A stretch of DNA of 64,000 nt, from assembly GCA_002499585.1 (NCBI GenBank), contig DAMH01000012.1:13010-77009 (forward strand), in the 5' to 3' direction. The stretch comes from Euryarchaeota archaeon UBA552. GTDB lineage: Archaea; Thermoplasmatota; Poseidoniia; Poseidoniales; Thalassarchaeaceae. A program made the position numbers and the translations under genes. The notes beneath the pieces are model-generated. The model was not told the origin of the DNA. It searched no databases and saw only the letters and a program-made list of their open reading frames with translations. This document shows, piece by piece, positions 35,095 through 44,838 of the stretch; the stretch's first letter is position 1, and each line of letters opens with the position of its first letter.

Positions 35095-36149
35095 TGACTG
35101 ACGAATTCTGTATTGTCTGCGGCTCACCACCGCCAATATACGAAGGTCGTTTGTGCGAGGATTGTTTGAGGAAGAGAACGCATTTGTCAAAGATCTCTGA
35201 CCGTATTCAACAAAACAGATGCTCAAAGTGTAACCTGCATCAAATAGGCGTTGGTTGGGCTAATGATGATGACCTCGCTATTGCAGAGAGAAGAATAAGG
35301 GAGAATTTGGTAATCCTCGCGGACGCCTCCGATGTAGATCTACAATTATCTGTTGAAACAATCGATGAAAGATCCTCACGAATAAACATAGATGTCCGTG
35401 CCTCAGTGTTTGGATTAGAATTTAGTGACAGCCACATGACTCTTTTGCAAACAAGCGATGTAGTTTGTCAGACCTGTTCACGAAAGGACGGAGCCTATTT
35501 CGAAGCGGAGTTCCAAATCAGGTCCACTGGCAGGAAACTTAGCGCTGACGAATTGTCAGAGGTCAGGGCGACACTTGATGAAATGCTCGGAGATTCCTCA
35601 TCAGATCCCATGTTTTTTGTGACTAAGGAAGGTCCTGTGCAGGGTGGCTGGGATCTCCAATTGGGATCCAAGTCAATGGCAAGAATATGGTCTAGAAAAT
35701 TAATTCAGAGGTTCGGAGGATCTGCAAAAGAAACCTCCACTGTGATAGGTGTAAAAGACGGATCGGAAGTCACCAGACTAACTATCTCTTATCGAAAACC
35801 AGCATTCTCCATAGGCGATGTTATGAGACTAAAAAAATCTGTCTGGATAGTCGTGGGTTGGCAGAAGGACGGACCCATTCTCGGCTCTCTGAAAAATAAT
35901 CAACGCGTAGGAAAAACATGGCGGGACATGGAAAAGTCCTCCGTTATTTGTTCAAATGATGATCAATTGGAGGTTCAAATTTTGAATAAAGACGAATCAG
36001 CAGCAGATGTGATGATCCCGGTCGATTGGAATATTGCCACAGTGGCCTTGCCATTTGATTACGAAGGTGAGAGTACCTTACGGATAGGCATGGTTGAGGA
36101 TTCATGGGTTGCGCTCCCATACTCGTCCAAAGGTGGGGGCCCAACATGA
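35094..36149 (+). CDS. NMD3 family 60S/50S ribosome biogenesis protein
   Basis: Archaeal homologue of Nmd3, the adaptor that binds nascent large ribosomal subunits. The N-terminus carries Cys pairs for zinc: C6/C9 (CIVCG), C21/C24 (CEDC), C43/C46 (CSKC), and a later CQTC near 125 followed by DGAYFEAEFQIR, a family signature. The rest forms beta-rich domains. 351 residues. Overlapping codons link it to the CcmD-like gene upstream and the isomerase gene downstream (ATGA at 36146), so ribosome assembly and cytochrome maturation genes share a transcript. Confidence 0.85.
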   Translation: MTDEFCIVCGSPPPIYEGRLCEDCLRKRTHLSKISDRIQQNRCSKCNLHQIGVGWANDDDLAIAERRIRENLVILADASDVDLQLSVETIDERSSRINIDVRASVFGLEFSDSHMTLLQTSDVVCQTCSRKDGAYFEAEFQIRSTGRKLSADELSEVRATLDEMLGDSSSDPMFFVTKEGPVQGGWDLQLGSKSMARIWSRKLIQRFGGSAKETSTVIGVKDGSEVTRLTISYRKPAFSIGDVMRLKKSVWIVVGWQKDGPILGSLKNNQRVGKTWRDMEKSSVICSNDDQLEVQILNKDESAADVMIPVDWNIATVALPFDYEGESTLRIGMVEDSWVALPYSSKGGGPT

Positions 36150-37183
36150 CGGATCAAATTGCAATGCTCAAAGAATTCGACAAACAGGACATGGCGAGCT
36201 GGACTAGGAAGTTTATCGACGACCTTGAGACAGCCTTTCAGCACGATCTTGGAATCCTGGATGATGACGACTGGCATGGCATTCTATGCATAGGCATGGG
36301 CGGTTCTGGTGCCGGAGGAGAACTATTGAGCACACTGGCAGACAATTATGCGGGCTTGCCAATCGTAAACTGGAGGGATTATGGTTTACCGTCTTGGTGG
36401 GGCCCAGAGTGGTTGGTAATAGCGACTTCATACTCTGGAAACACAGAAGAGACTCTAGATGGGGTCACCTTGGCTCTAGAAAAAGGGGGAACTGTGATTG
36501 GAATTTCTTCTGGGGGGAGGTTGGAATCATTGCTCGACAGTAACGAAGAGGGCCATCACATTAACGTCCCAGCTGGGCAGATGCCGCGTTCAGCTTTCGG
36601 CCATCTTTTTGGTACGCAACTATCATTGATGTGGACTCTAGGAATATTTCCTGCCCCCACAGACGAGGATCTCGGTTTAATGATCAACAGACTCAGGGAT
36701 GCAACTCGGTTATGGGACCCTCAGCAAGGATCCACGCTCGCACTAAAGGCCGCTGAGTTGTTGTCGGGCTCTGACATTGGGGTTGTTTCCTCAAGCAATC
36801 TAGGCTGCGTCTCTCAAAGATTCGTAAACCAATTGAATGAGAACTCGAATGTTTTCGGAAGATCCTCTGTCATGCCTGAAATGAGTCACAATGAAATCAT
36901 ACCCTGGACAGATGAGCATCCGGGAAGAAGGACATTAGTGTTAATAAAATCCGATTTAGCCGAGTTGGGAAATAAAAAAAGGATTGAGTGGTTTGAAGAA
37001 AAATCCATTTTCACACATAAACTCGTCATCGAAGCTGTCGGATCCTCTCTTGTCGAACATCTACTTTATGTGGCCCACGTGTCAGACTGGATAAGCATAA
37101 TGTTGGCAGTCTCAAATGGAGTCGACCCGTCTGACATGGATGCTATACCGGAGTTGAAGGAATTCTTGAAGGAAGGTCAATAG
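36146..37183 (+). CDS. Bifunctional phosphoglucose/phosphomannose isomerase family protein (SIS domain)
   Basis: Two SIS subdomains: GMGGSGAGGELL near residue 50 and TSYSGNTEETLDGV near 95 bind the sugar phosphate, while PEMSHNEIIPW near 250 carries the catalytic Glu/His of the PGI/PMI family. 345 residues, typical of archaeal PGI/PMI. It interconverts glucose-6-P or mannose-6-P with fructose-6-P. The ATG at 36146 overlaps the NMD3 stop by four bases; an earlier ATG at 36104 lies inside NMD3. Its 3' end overlaps the convergent M23 gene by 7 bp. Confidence 0.88.
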   Translation: MTDQIAMLKEFDKQDMASWTRKFIDDLETAFQHDLGILDDDDWHGILCIGMGGSGAGGELLSTLADNYAGLPIVNWRDYGLPSWWGPEWLVIATSYSGNTEETLDGVTLALEKGGTVIGISSGGRLESLLDSNEEGHHINVPAGQMPRSAFGHLFGTQLSLMWTLGIFPAPTDEDLGLMINRLRDATRLWDPQQGSTLALKAAELLSGSDIGVVSSSNLGCVSQRFVNQLNENSNVFGRSSVMPEMSHNEIIPWTDEHPGRRTLVLIKSDLAELGNKKRIEWFEEKSIFTHKLVIEAVGSSLVEHLLYVAHVSDWISIMLAVSNGVDPSDMDAIPELKEFLKEGQ

Positions 37184-37764
37184 ATCGGCCCAAGGACTAT
37201 TCTGGGGTCTGGATATTCCAATAGAGCAATGTCCCTGTCTGCTGGATTCACGACTCCGGGCATGTCGTGGGTACCCGGGTCTGACCATGACAATTGGAAG
37301 TGCAGGTGTGGCTCCCAACCGCCATTCTCATGTTTATTCCCAATTCTACAGATAACCTCTCCTTTCGAAATGTGTTGTCCAACTTCCTTGTCCTCGATTG
37401 AAATTTTGTCCAAGTGGCCGTAAAGAGCCCACAAATTCCTATTTTCGATAACGTGTTTTGTCACGATCACATTCCCATAGTCTCCTTCCGATGGATTGTA
37501 TCCATAATATGCGATCTCACCATCTTCAAATGCCATACAGGGTGTGCCTACTGGGCCTCCGATATCTATTCCGATGTGAAGAAATCTAGAATTTTCGAAT
37601 AATTCGGATGAGTACATCCCAGGCCGCAACTCATCATACCTTCCGATATCAAAATCAAAATCCGAGGGACCATACACTCCTTTTGTAAAGTCACGCACCT
37701 GATACACATCAGGCAGGTGGACAACCGCATGAAACTGCTTGGCCGACCAGTCAGGAATATTCAT
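37177..37764 (-). CDS. M23-like (LytM/peptidase M23) metallopeptidase domain protein
   Basis: A lysostaphin-type fold: HIGIDIGGPVGTPC (first His/Asp ligands), IAYYGYNPSEGDYGN, LWALYGHLDKIS and PHLHFQLSW (HxH). All zinc-ligand positions of M23 appear intact, so it may be active. No signal peptide or membrane helix is visible, which is odd for a wall hydrolase and suggests a cytoplasmic or unrelated role. A TTG at 37770 and ATG at 37764 are the start choices. It follows rmuC closely. Confidence 0.82.
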   Translation of the reverse strand: MNIPDWSAKQFHAVVHLPDVYQVRDFTKGVYGPSDFDFDIGRYDELRPGMYSSELFENSRFLHIGIDIGGPVGTPCMAFEDGEIAYYGYNPSEGDYGNVIVTKHVIENRNLWALYGHLDKISIEDKEVGQHISKGEVICRIGNKHENGGWEPHLHFQLSWSDPGTHDMPGVVNPADRDIALLEYPDPRIVLGPIY

Positions 37765-37771
37765 CTCCAAA

Positions 37772-38983
37772 TCAACTCTTCTTCACGTCGTCACGCGCTT
37801 TGCTTTCAATTTCCCTAATTTCGGGAAGCTTTCTTGATGAGCCGTCAGCAACTCTCAGAGCTTCCAGCCTTCTTCCAGATGGGATGACGTTACCGTATGA
37901 ACCAACGGCACGATTGTAGGCATTCAAAGCGGTCGTCAGACCATTACCAACTTTGGATAGGTCATCACCGAACTTTGCGGCGCGATCATAGAATTCTTTG
38001 GCGCTATCGAGGATCTCTCTTGAGTTTTCAACAGCAGAATGCTGCTGCCAGTATATCCCCACAGTTCTGAGCAAACCAATCAATGTAACTGGCGTTGCAA
38101 TTAAGATATGCTTTCGGAAAGCATATTCTTGCAAGGATGGGTTTACCTCGAAAGCTGAAGAGAGGATTGGTTCTGCAGGAATGAACATCACTGTGAAATC
38201 AGCACCCTTGACGAAACTGGAGTAATTCCTAGAGGCCAGTTCGTCTATGTGTGATTTCACCGCCTTTGAATGTTCCATCATGTGATTTGATTTTATTTTA
38301 ATATCCTCTGATTCGAGTGCGTCCCAGTAGGAGGCCAATGGAACCTTTGCATCTACTGGAATTCGACCACCGCCTGGAATTTTGGCAATCATATCCACCC
38401 TTGAGCCCCCCTTTCCAGAGACGAGCGTGTCTTCGACATTGAAATCGCAGTGTTCTAACATGCCAGCTGACTCAGCAATATTCTTTAGTGATATTTCCCC
38501 CCATCTTCCCCTTGCTTTGACGGAGCCTCTGAGAGCGGTGGACAACTGTATATTTGTGTCCCTTAGTCCAGTTGTTTCCTTCTGTAGAATCTCTATTGTT
38601 CGTTTAAGGCCCTGATAAGCCCCTTCTCGACTAATCTCCATATCGCTGGTGGCCTTCTCGAGATTCTTCAGCTCCTCACGTATTGGGGCAATGAGATCCT
38701 CCACTGCTTTTGTGCGTGCTTCCATGTCCCTTTCCGCGGAAGTTTGGACTTTGCCAAGTCTTTCAGCAGCGACCCTGAGGAAATCCTCTGAATTCTTCCT
38801 TCCAATCTCAACTGCCAAATTCTGGATTTCCGCCTTTAATTTTGACTCTGAGATGCCTTGAGCACGAATCCTCTCCTCAGTCCTGATCCTTTCAACACTC
38901 ATTTTTCGGGTTCCTAGCAACCACCCTATCGAACCCCCGGTGACCAGCCCTATCAAAACAAGTGCAACAGAGGTGGGGTCCAC
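37772..38983 (-). CDS. rmuC: RmuC family protein
   Basis: 403 residues with an N-terminal membrane helix (VALVLIGLVTGGSIGWLL), a long coiled coil to ~130, then the RmuC nuclease-like domain (RGRWGEISLKNIAE, DMIAKIPGGGRIPVDAKVPL, FVKGADFTVMFIPAEPIL). Bacterial RmuC limits DNA inversion at short inverted repeats and has been linked to anti-phage roles; its biochemical reaction is not well known. GTG start with AAAGGT upstream. It is divergent from the methyltransferase gene and possibly co-transcribed with the M23 gene. Confidence 0.9.
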   Translation of the reverse strand: MDPTSVALVLIGLVTGGSIGWLLGTRKMSVERIRTEERIRAQGISESKLKAEIQNLAVEIGRKNSEDFLRVAAERLGKVQTSAERDMEARTKAVEDLIAPIREELKNLEKATSDMEISREGAYQGLKRTIEILQKETTGLRDTNIQLSTALRGSVKARGRWGEISLKNIAESAGMLEHCDFNVEDTLVSGKGGSRVDMIAKIPGGGRIPVDAKVPLASYWDALESEDIKIKSNHMMEHSKAVKSHIDELASRNYSSFVKGADFTVMFIPAEPILSSAFEVNPSLQEYAFRKHILIATPVTLIGLLRTVGIYWQQHSAVENSREILDSAKEFYDRAAKFGDDLSKVGNGLTTALNAYNRAVGSYGNVIPSGRRLEALRVADGSSRKLPEIREIESKARDDVKKS

Positions 38984-39073
38984 ACCTTTACCTACACTAA
39001 CGTAGGTAAATAAAGAAGCACAATGATGTCTGGTTCAGTAAGGTATGAATTACTGTAAGTTCTGTCGAACCAC

Positions 39074-39706
39074 ATGAAGGCCAAGCATCTGGCTATGAGG
39101 ATATCCAAGCTCAAAAAAATTTATTCCCCCCGAATCGAATTGGAACAATATACAACACCAGGCGATTTGGTCGCCAAGTGGGTTATCATGGCCTCTAATT
39201 CTGGTGATTTGGACTCAGAATCAATTGTCCTAGATTTGGGTTGTGGTAATGGCGCATTAGGTCTTGGGGCCTTAATTTACGGAGCAAAAAAGGCAATCAT
39301 GGTAGATAAAGACCCTGACTCATTACTTATCATGGAACAGAATAGCAGAGTACTGAAGGTCCAAGATAGAGTTACAACAATACAGGCTGATGTATCCCAC
39401 GTTGGTAAAATCGGACCCGACTTAGTATTTTGCAATCCTCCGTGGGGAACACAGTTGAGAGGTGCCGATCGACCTTTTTTGGAGAAAATTAAGGAATTGA
39501 ATTCCGTTTCGTACATCCTTCATTCAAGCAGCTCCAATCACATAGAGAAAATATTCCAGTCATGGAATTGGAGCGTCGTTGAGTTATTCTCTCATGAGTT
39601 CCCACTGGGATCATCTTACTCCCATCATAAGAAAATGAGGGGGTCTACGAGTTCAACACTTTGGAGACTGACACCACCGGACATCACAGGGCCGGACCGT
39701 TCATAG
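39074..39706 (+). CDS. METTL5-like N6-adenine rRNA methyltransferase
   Basis: Class I SAM methyltransferase. The order LEQYTTPGDLVAKWV, VLDLGCGNGALGLGAL (SAM loop), MVDKDPDSL, FCNPPWGTQLRGADRPFL matches METTL5, which methylates an adenine of small-subunit rRNA in eukaryotes. The catalytic motif is NPPW where METTL5 has NPPF. 210 residues, typical. It may start at ATG 39074 or 39095. It is co-directional with the Csl4 fusion gene 22 bp downstream, so both are probably in one RNA-processing unit. Confidence 0.85.
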   Translation: MKAKHLAMRISKLKKIYSPRIELEQYTTPGDLVAKWVIMASNSGDLDSESIVLDLGCGNGALGLGALIYGAKKAIMVDKDPDSLLIMEQNSRVLKVQDRVTTIQADVSHVGKIGPDLVFCNPPWGTQLRGADRPFLEKIKELNSVSYILHSSSSNHIEKIFQSWNWSVVELFSHEFPLGSSYSHHKKMRGSTSSTLWRLTPPDITGPDRS

Positions 39707-39728
39707 CGGGACGTCCAATGGCGCGGTT

Positions 39729-40961
39729 ATGGTAGCCAAGCCGGAGATCGTTACTCCCGGGGTACTTACCCACATAGATCCTCAATCAAAACTGGGACAT
39801 GGGCTCGCACTCTCAGACAACGGGGTCATTGCAGTTGCATCTGGTTTTTTATCCCAAGAAGAGGGCATTTGGCATGTTGTCAATAACAATTCAACCGTCA
39901 ACTCGTTAGAGGTTGGAGATGAAATAATCGGGGAAGTTCACGGTTTACAGCCAAAAGTCGCTATAATCCGAATATTAAGCGTCCAAAAGGAAGGTAGTGA
40001 AGAAAAGTCGTTGCCCGCAGAACAGATGTTCGCAGACATAACTGTGACAGAATTATGCGATCGATTCATGCCCTCAGCAGGGGACGCGATGCGAAAAAGG
40101 GACATCATAAGGGCCATGATCCTTACAACAGAACCGATAGCCCGTGCAACAACAAAGTCTCACAAATCTTTGGGCGTGTTGCATGCAATCTGCACAACTT
40201 GCGGTTACACACTTCAAGCAAGCGATAAGACAGTAGATTTCAATGTGGAATGCCCAAGGTGTGACTACAGGGGGTATCGGGTCCTTTCTTCAGACTTTAA
40301 CAATCTCAACGGATTGGACATTGTAAAAATAAATCGCGAGGGAACACGATGGTCCGCTGAAGCCGAGAACATGCTTGGGCACGATGGGGCTAGACCATAC
40401 CTCTCACCTGTTGCCGACCACCGGAGGGGTTGGATTCATTCAGCGCCAAAGAGTGGTATCAATTCTAGGTCCAATCGAGGGCAGAATCGTCCTAGAAGAG
40501 AGATGCATGACGCGAAATGCACGCTCTGTGGAGATAACACCAAGGTGCCATTCGAGCCTACAATGGGGAAGCCGATAAGGTGCAGAGATTGTTTAGACAA
40601 GGTAAAACAAGGTGTCGCAGATAAAGAAATGCTGGCCAAAGAACGTAATCTCTTGATCAAACAAAAGAAAGAATATGAGAAAAACGCTCCATTGCGCTTG
40701 TTTGTAGGGAGATTACCTCGGGATGCTCTGGAAGAGGATCTGAGAAATCTTTTCGGCAAACATGGAAATGTTGTAGACTTTCACATGCCTGTAGATAGGG
40801 AAACCGGCAATCCTCGGGGTTTTGCATTCGTTACCATGTCGCCCAAATCTTCTGGTGAAGTTGCAATAGAGAAATTGAATGGGTCAGAATTTGGTGGCCG
40901 GAAAATAGTCGTCGAGGCAAGCCAGAAAGATGAGAGAAAAAGAAACTCAAGGCGAAGATAA
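39729..40961 (+). CDS. Exosome subunit Csl4 fused to a zinc finger and an RRM domain
   Basis: Residues 1-186 are Csl4: an N-terminal beta domain, an S1 RNA-binding domain (~62-150) and a zinc ribbon with C155, C158, C175 and C178. A basic, low-complexity linker (~230-258) leads to a second finger, C264/C267 and C285/C288, with VPFEPTMGKPIRCRDC. A lysine-rich helix follows, then a full RRM (~321-398) with RNP2 LFVGRL and RNP1 RGFAFVTM. Archaeal Csl4 is normally ~180-200 residues and ends at the zinc ribbon. Csl4 caps the RNA-degrading exosome, so the extra domains should add RNA recognition. One uninterrupted frame supports a real fusion. Confidence 0.9.
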   Translation: MVAKPEIVTPGVLTHIDPQSKLGHGLALSDNGVIAVASGFLSQEEGIWHVVNNNSTVNSLEVGDEIIGEVHGLQPKVAIIRILSVQKEGSEEKSLPAEQMFADITVTELCDRFMPSAGDAMRKRDIIRAMILTTEPIARATTKSHKSLGVLHAICTTCGYTLQASDKTVDFNVECPRCDYRGYRVLSSDFNNLNGLDIVKINREGTRWSAEAENMLGHDGARPYLSPVADHRRGWIHSAPKSGINSRSNRGQNRPRREMHDAKCTLCGDNTKVPFEPTMGKPIRCRDCLDKVKQGVADKEMLAKERNLLIKQKKEYEKNAPLRLFVGRLPRDALEEDLRNLFGKHGNVVDFHMPVDRETGNPRGFAFVTMSPKSSGEVAIEKLNGSEFGGRKIVVEASQKDERKRNSRRR

Positions 40962-41028
40962 ACCACAATCGAAAATCTGTGCAGAGGGATGATGTGTGAG
41001 GCAACTCCTGATTGTTCTCGAATCGCCG

Positions 41029-44000
41029 TCAGTTGACCGGATCCCATTGGACATTCAAGGAACCGTTGGGATCAACACGCAAAACCGGCTTCCATTTTCC
41101 ACCATCGGTGTCAGCAGGAATCGACCTTCTAATTGTCCCAATGACTTCAGGATGCAGTAAAACGGACAGGGACGATCCATCCGAGGAGTATACGCCCTCG
41201 CCAATATTAATCGGTATCCACGATGGGGGCGCTTTCTGGGGGGGAGCCATTCCTTTCTCGGGGTAGGACTTAGCTTCCTCGGCTTCCGGGGTTTCTAATT
41301 CCTCATCCCCCTCGACCTCATCTGGGCCGCCGTCTTCTCCGCCCCCTTCACTTTTCTTTCCAGGGTCGTCGACATCACCCTCGTCAGAGTCTTCTTGTTC
41401 AGTTTTGATTTTACTGACCCCTATGCGCTCAACCACTGACTCTGATCCTTCCTTGGCAGTCCCAATACCCATACCTCCTCTGGAGGCATAGAGAACACCT
41501 TGTCCGATTAAGGACAATGCGGCTGCGAACAACATCACAGGGAACCATAGACCGGCATCGGGAGGAACTGCGATTAAGAATCCAATTGGTATTCCAACCA
41601 GGCCAAATCCACGCCTCCATGGCTGGTCCATCGAGAATCCGATCAAAGAGTGGTGGCCCGAGACTCCTAGGACGACTAATGGGAATACCATGTGCGACCC
41701 ATCAATGGAGTATAGGAAGCCAACCAAGAAGACCCAAAGACTAGCAAATTTACTGATCTCCTCGCCATGATCTCTCATAGAAATTTTACCGAATTCCTTC
41801 GGCCCCTTCCATGCCAAGTATACCAGAACTAGGCACTGTACCATCGGGATGAAGAATAATTTACTGATTTCAGGGTCGGTCCAATCTAGGTCAATAGCTG
41901 CCATGATGGGCCAAGAGATAGTTTGGAACATCAGCCCGACATACAACAACAATTTTTTTCCAGACACAACTCCGTCAAGCGTCATTATCAGGGAGGAGAC
42001 TATCCAGGTCAAGAATCCAATCTCAGCAGACAATACGAGCAATCCGTACAGCCAACCTCTGCTTGAAAGTCCAATTATTTCGACCTCGTTGAACCTGTAT
42101 GATATTAGATCGGTGGAGAAGAAATTACCCTGTCCCTTGTCCTCCTGTTCGTAATCGTGGTATTTGGTCAACACGCCTGTCTTGAGGATAACGATTTGCA
42201 TGCCAGCGATGATAGCTCCTAGGAGACAACTCCATGCGACTATATCATCAGTACCCATACGACTTATCCATTCTTCTTGTTCCAACCAATCTAGCAGATT
42301 GTAGAAACCCCAAACAAACGCAAGTGGAGCGACGTAGAACCACTGGATAATACCGTTCTTCCAAGCATAACCGGTGAAAATTACGACGATGAAAATCCAA
42401 GCAACTCGGAAATCTGGTATCAGGTATGAGAACGCTAATGCCCCCGCTATTCCAACCGTGAGCATTTCCTCTTTCCCCCATCTGGATTCACCCAGTGGGC
42501 GATCCTCAGTTCGAATTGCGTAAAATGAGAACAGCAACTGAGCCAACATGAAGAGGCATATCCATCTCGGGCCAAGACTCGTGTCTCCTCCGAGATACGG
42601 TATATTTTCCAGAGCTAGAACAATGTTCATTGAGGGTATTTCCGGGGCTGTCAGGAGTCCAGCGTACACTATACCAGCAATCGGCAAAGCAAACATGACA
42701 CCCGTGTTGACATGGGTGGTAGCTCGGTATGCAACTATAATGAACACTGGGAACGCCAGTAACCCTCCCGAGACATCTGTACTCCCAATCAACAGGAGTG
42801 TGAATAACGTACCAACTCCTATCCTTCGGGCCTCATCAGAGACATCATCAATCTTCTTCAAGAGTCTATCTACAATAACCAGGGGTGCTAAAATTGCCAC
42901 ATCTCTGATCATCCTCTCGATTATGACTTCGTAGTAGTAATCCTCTTGGTTGAAAATCCCCGTAGACGGAATCGCGAAGGTGGCAACGATGGCAGCACCA
43001 ACCAATCTACGCGTCGGGCTCACCTCGCCGAATCCACCGCATTCCATCACCAGAATGCCGCCTGCAAGGATGATGTGCAGTATGGTAAATCTGTACAGAT
43101 TTATGTCATCTACGGTGATATCGGTTTCCAGACAAAGCATTGAAACCAGTATCAAAACAACCGATCCAAGGACGACCGGAGATAGGAGTATGGATGCTTC
43201 ATCAGGGTTTCTGAATCTAGCATCTCCGTAAATGACCGCTCCGACCACCAGCGGAAGAAGGTGGAAATCTCCAAACTCGAGAGGTATCATCGCCCTGTCT
43301 CGAACCGATATAAGGGACACGGCTGAGAGAAGCGCAAGTATGCAGCCCCACTTCCAAACGGACTCTTGACTTTCATGCACATCAACGTCGACCCTCCTAA
43401 TTTGTAGGATTCCGATAGACAACAATAGTGCAGCATAGACCCATCCTGTTTGATCAGCGAGTGGGACTAATGCCCCGGCCAGAATTGCAACTGATGATGC
43501 ACTCATTGATACAAATCTTCCACGTGACTCGCTCCATAGCCCCAGAGCCACTAGTACAGGTAGCAGTATCAATCCTAATACAAAGGCGTTTGAGAAAGAA
43601 TATTCACCGATTTCAATGAATATCCCGCCATTTTGATTTGCTATGATCGCTGAAATCGTCCAAGCAGTGATCATCGCGTAGTAGGTTGAGCGCACGACCC
43701 AGTCTCTTGCATGGTCTCGGGTCTCAAGATAGACGAAGGCTGCAATGCCAACAGCCCAGGCCATTAACGCCCCCTCAGATTCCAGAAGGGCTAGAGCCAA
43801 AGCAAGTCCAATGGGCATTGCAGGAGTTCTTTGCATTGTGGTCGGGGCGAACCACCCGATTAGAAGTGCAGCCCATAGCCAGAATGCCAATCCAAATGGG
43901 TGGTTGGATACCTCAAAACTACCAATTTGGAAACCCGTATCATTTGAAGCAGCTACAAATTGCATTACAAGAATCCCAAATATGACAAAACCCGAGCTTT

Positions 44001-44799
44001 GCTCCATCATTTCCCTTTTCAGGCCCCTATCGGTAGCTGTCATTCCAACGAGTACTACCATTAGCACCATCCATCCTCCGGATTCGACAGAATTGATTGC
44101 CGCTACCAGAGCGGGGACTACCATACTTGCTCCGGCTGATATCAGGTACAGAATTGACCTATCAAGTCTCAGAGCATGAATCATTGCCGCCCCTAAAAGC
44201 AGAACGTGGGAGACGGTATTCCAGCTGTCGAACACTCCGCCAGCGTAATCTACCCATATTGTAATTGCAGACAGAGATAGTGAAATTGGGGCCAGTATTA
44301 CCACCGTTCTCGGAAGAGTACCGAGCCCATGCCTCTGTATCATATTGGTCGATATCTCCATCACCAGCAACAACGAAACTGCCTGAATGATCGCCAATTC
44401 TTCAGTCGGAGCCCATTGATTATCAATAATTTGTCCATCATAGAATCCTGCTTCGTTGAGGGCATAGGCCAAGTATCTTGTCAACCAGATTGAGGATAGA
44501 GATCCACAAAGGACGGCAATTCCACCGACATAATCTTCGATCATGTTTTGTTCCCTGACGCTTCCTTCCTGCATCCTCTTCCACTCGTGAAAACCAATGC
44601 ATGAAAGTGCGATCATACCAAGCATCCCCCCAAGAATCAAATACGAGTCGTTACTTTCCGCAGTCAATTCAAATGTAACAAAATAAATGGCGTAGGCCAG
44701 CACTGCTGCACCTAATCCAATTGAGGCATAGAATCCTACTTTTGCTTCATCAAATCCACCCGATGATATCGTAGCACTATCAGGAACATGGTCTTCCAT
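41029..44799 (-). CDS. Giant polytopic membrane protein of unknown function (1256 residues)
   Basis: More than 30 hydrophobic helices span residues ~20-1130, with short loops and few charges. An acidic linker rich in Asp, Glu and Gly (~1150-1195) leads to a ~60-residue soluble C-terminal piece (KWKPVLRVDPNGSLNVQW). The overall look resembles very long DUF2339-like membrane proteins, but I cannot confirm a family. No transporter signature is visible. It is 39 bp downstream of the aldehyde dehydrogenase gene and may be the last gene of that operon. Confidence 0.75.
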   Translation of the reverse strand: MEDHVPDSATISSGGFDEAKVGFYASIGLGAAVLAYAIYFVTFELTAESNDSYLILGGMLGMIALSCIGFHEWKRMQEGSVREQNMIEDYVGGIAVLCGSLSSIWLTRYLAYALNEAGFYDGQIIDNQWAPTEELAIIQAVSLLLVMEISTNMIQRHGLGTLPRTVVILAPISLSLSAITIWVDYAGGVFDSWNTVSHVLLLGAAMIHALRLDRSILYLISAGASMVVPALVAAINSVESGGWMVLMVVLVGMTATDRGLKREMMEQSSGFVIFGILVMQFVAASNDTGFQIGSFEVSNHPFGLAFWLWAALLIGWFAPTTMQRTPAMPIGLALALALLESEGALMAWAVGIAAFVYLETRDHARDWVVRSTYYAMITAWTISAIIANQNGGIFIEIGEYSFSNAFVLGLILLPVLVALGLWSESRGRFVSMSASSVAILAGALVPLADQTGWVYAALLLSIGILQIRRVDVDVHESQESVWKWGCILALLSAVSLISVRDRAMIPLEFGDFHLLPLVVGAVIYGDARFRNPDEASILLSPVVLGSVVLILVSMLCLETDITVDDINLYRFTILHIILAGGILVMECGGFGEVSPTRRLVGAAIVATFAIPSTGIFNQEDYYYEVIIERMIRDVAILAPLVIVDRLLKKIDDVSDEARRIGVGTLFTLLLIGSTDVSGGLLAFPVFIIVAYRATTHVNTGVMFALPIAGIVYAGLLTAPEIPSMNIVLALENIPYLGGDTSLGPRWICLFMLAQLLFSFYAIRTEDRPLGESRWGKEEMLTVGIAGALAFSYLIPDFRVAWIFIVVIFTGYAWKNGIIQWFYVAPLAFVWGFYNLLDWLEQEEWISRMGTDDIVAWSCLLGAIIAGMQIVILKTGVLTKYHDYEQEDKGQGNFFSTDLISYRFNEVEIIGLSSRGWLYGLLVLSAEIGFLTWIVSSLIMTLDGVVSGKKLLLYVGLMFQTISWPIMAAIDLDWTDPEISKLFFIPMVQCLVLVYLAWKGPKEFGKISMRDHGEEISKFASLWVFLVGFLYSIDGSHMVFPLVVLGVSGHHSLIGFSMDQPWRRGFGLVGIPIGFLIAVPPDAGLWFPVMLFAAALSLIGQGVLYASRGGMGIGTAKEGSESVVERIGVSKIKTEQEDSDEGDVDDPGKKSEGGGEDGGPDEVEGDEELETPEAEEAKSYPEKGMAPPQKAPPSWIPINIGEGVYSSDGSSLSVLLHPEVIGTIRRSIPADTDGGKWKPVLRVDPNGSLNVQWDPVN

Positions 44800-44838
44800 G
44801 CATCTAGATTATACCTTACAGGTATAGAGATTGAGGCG

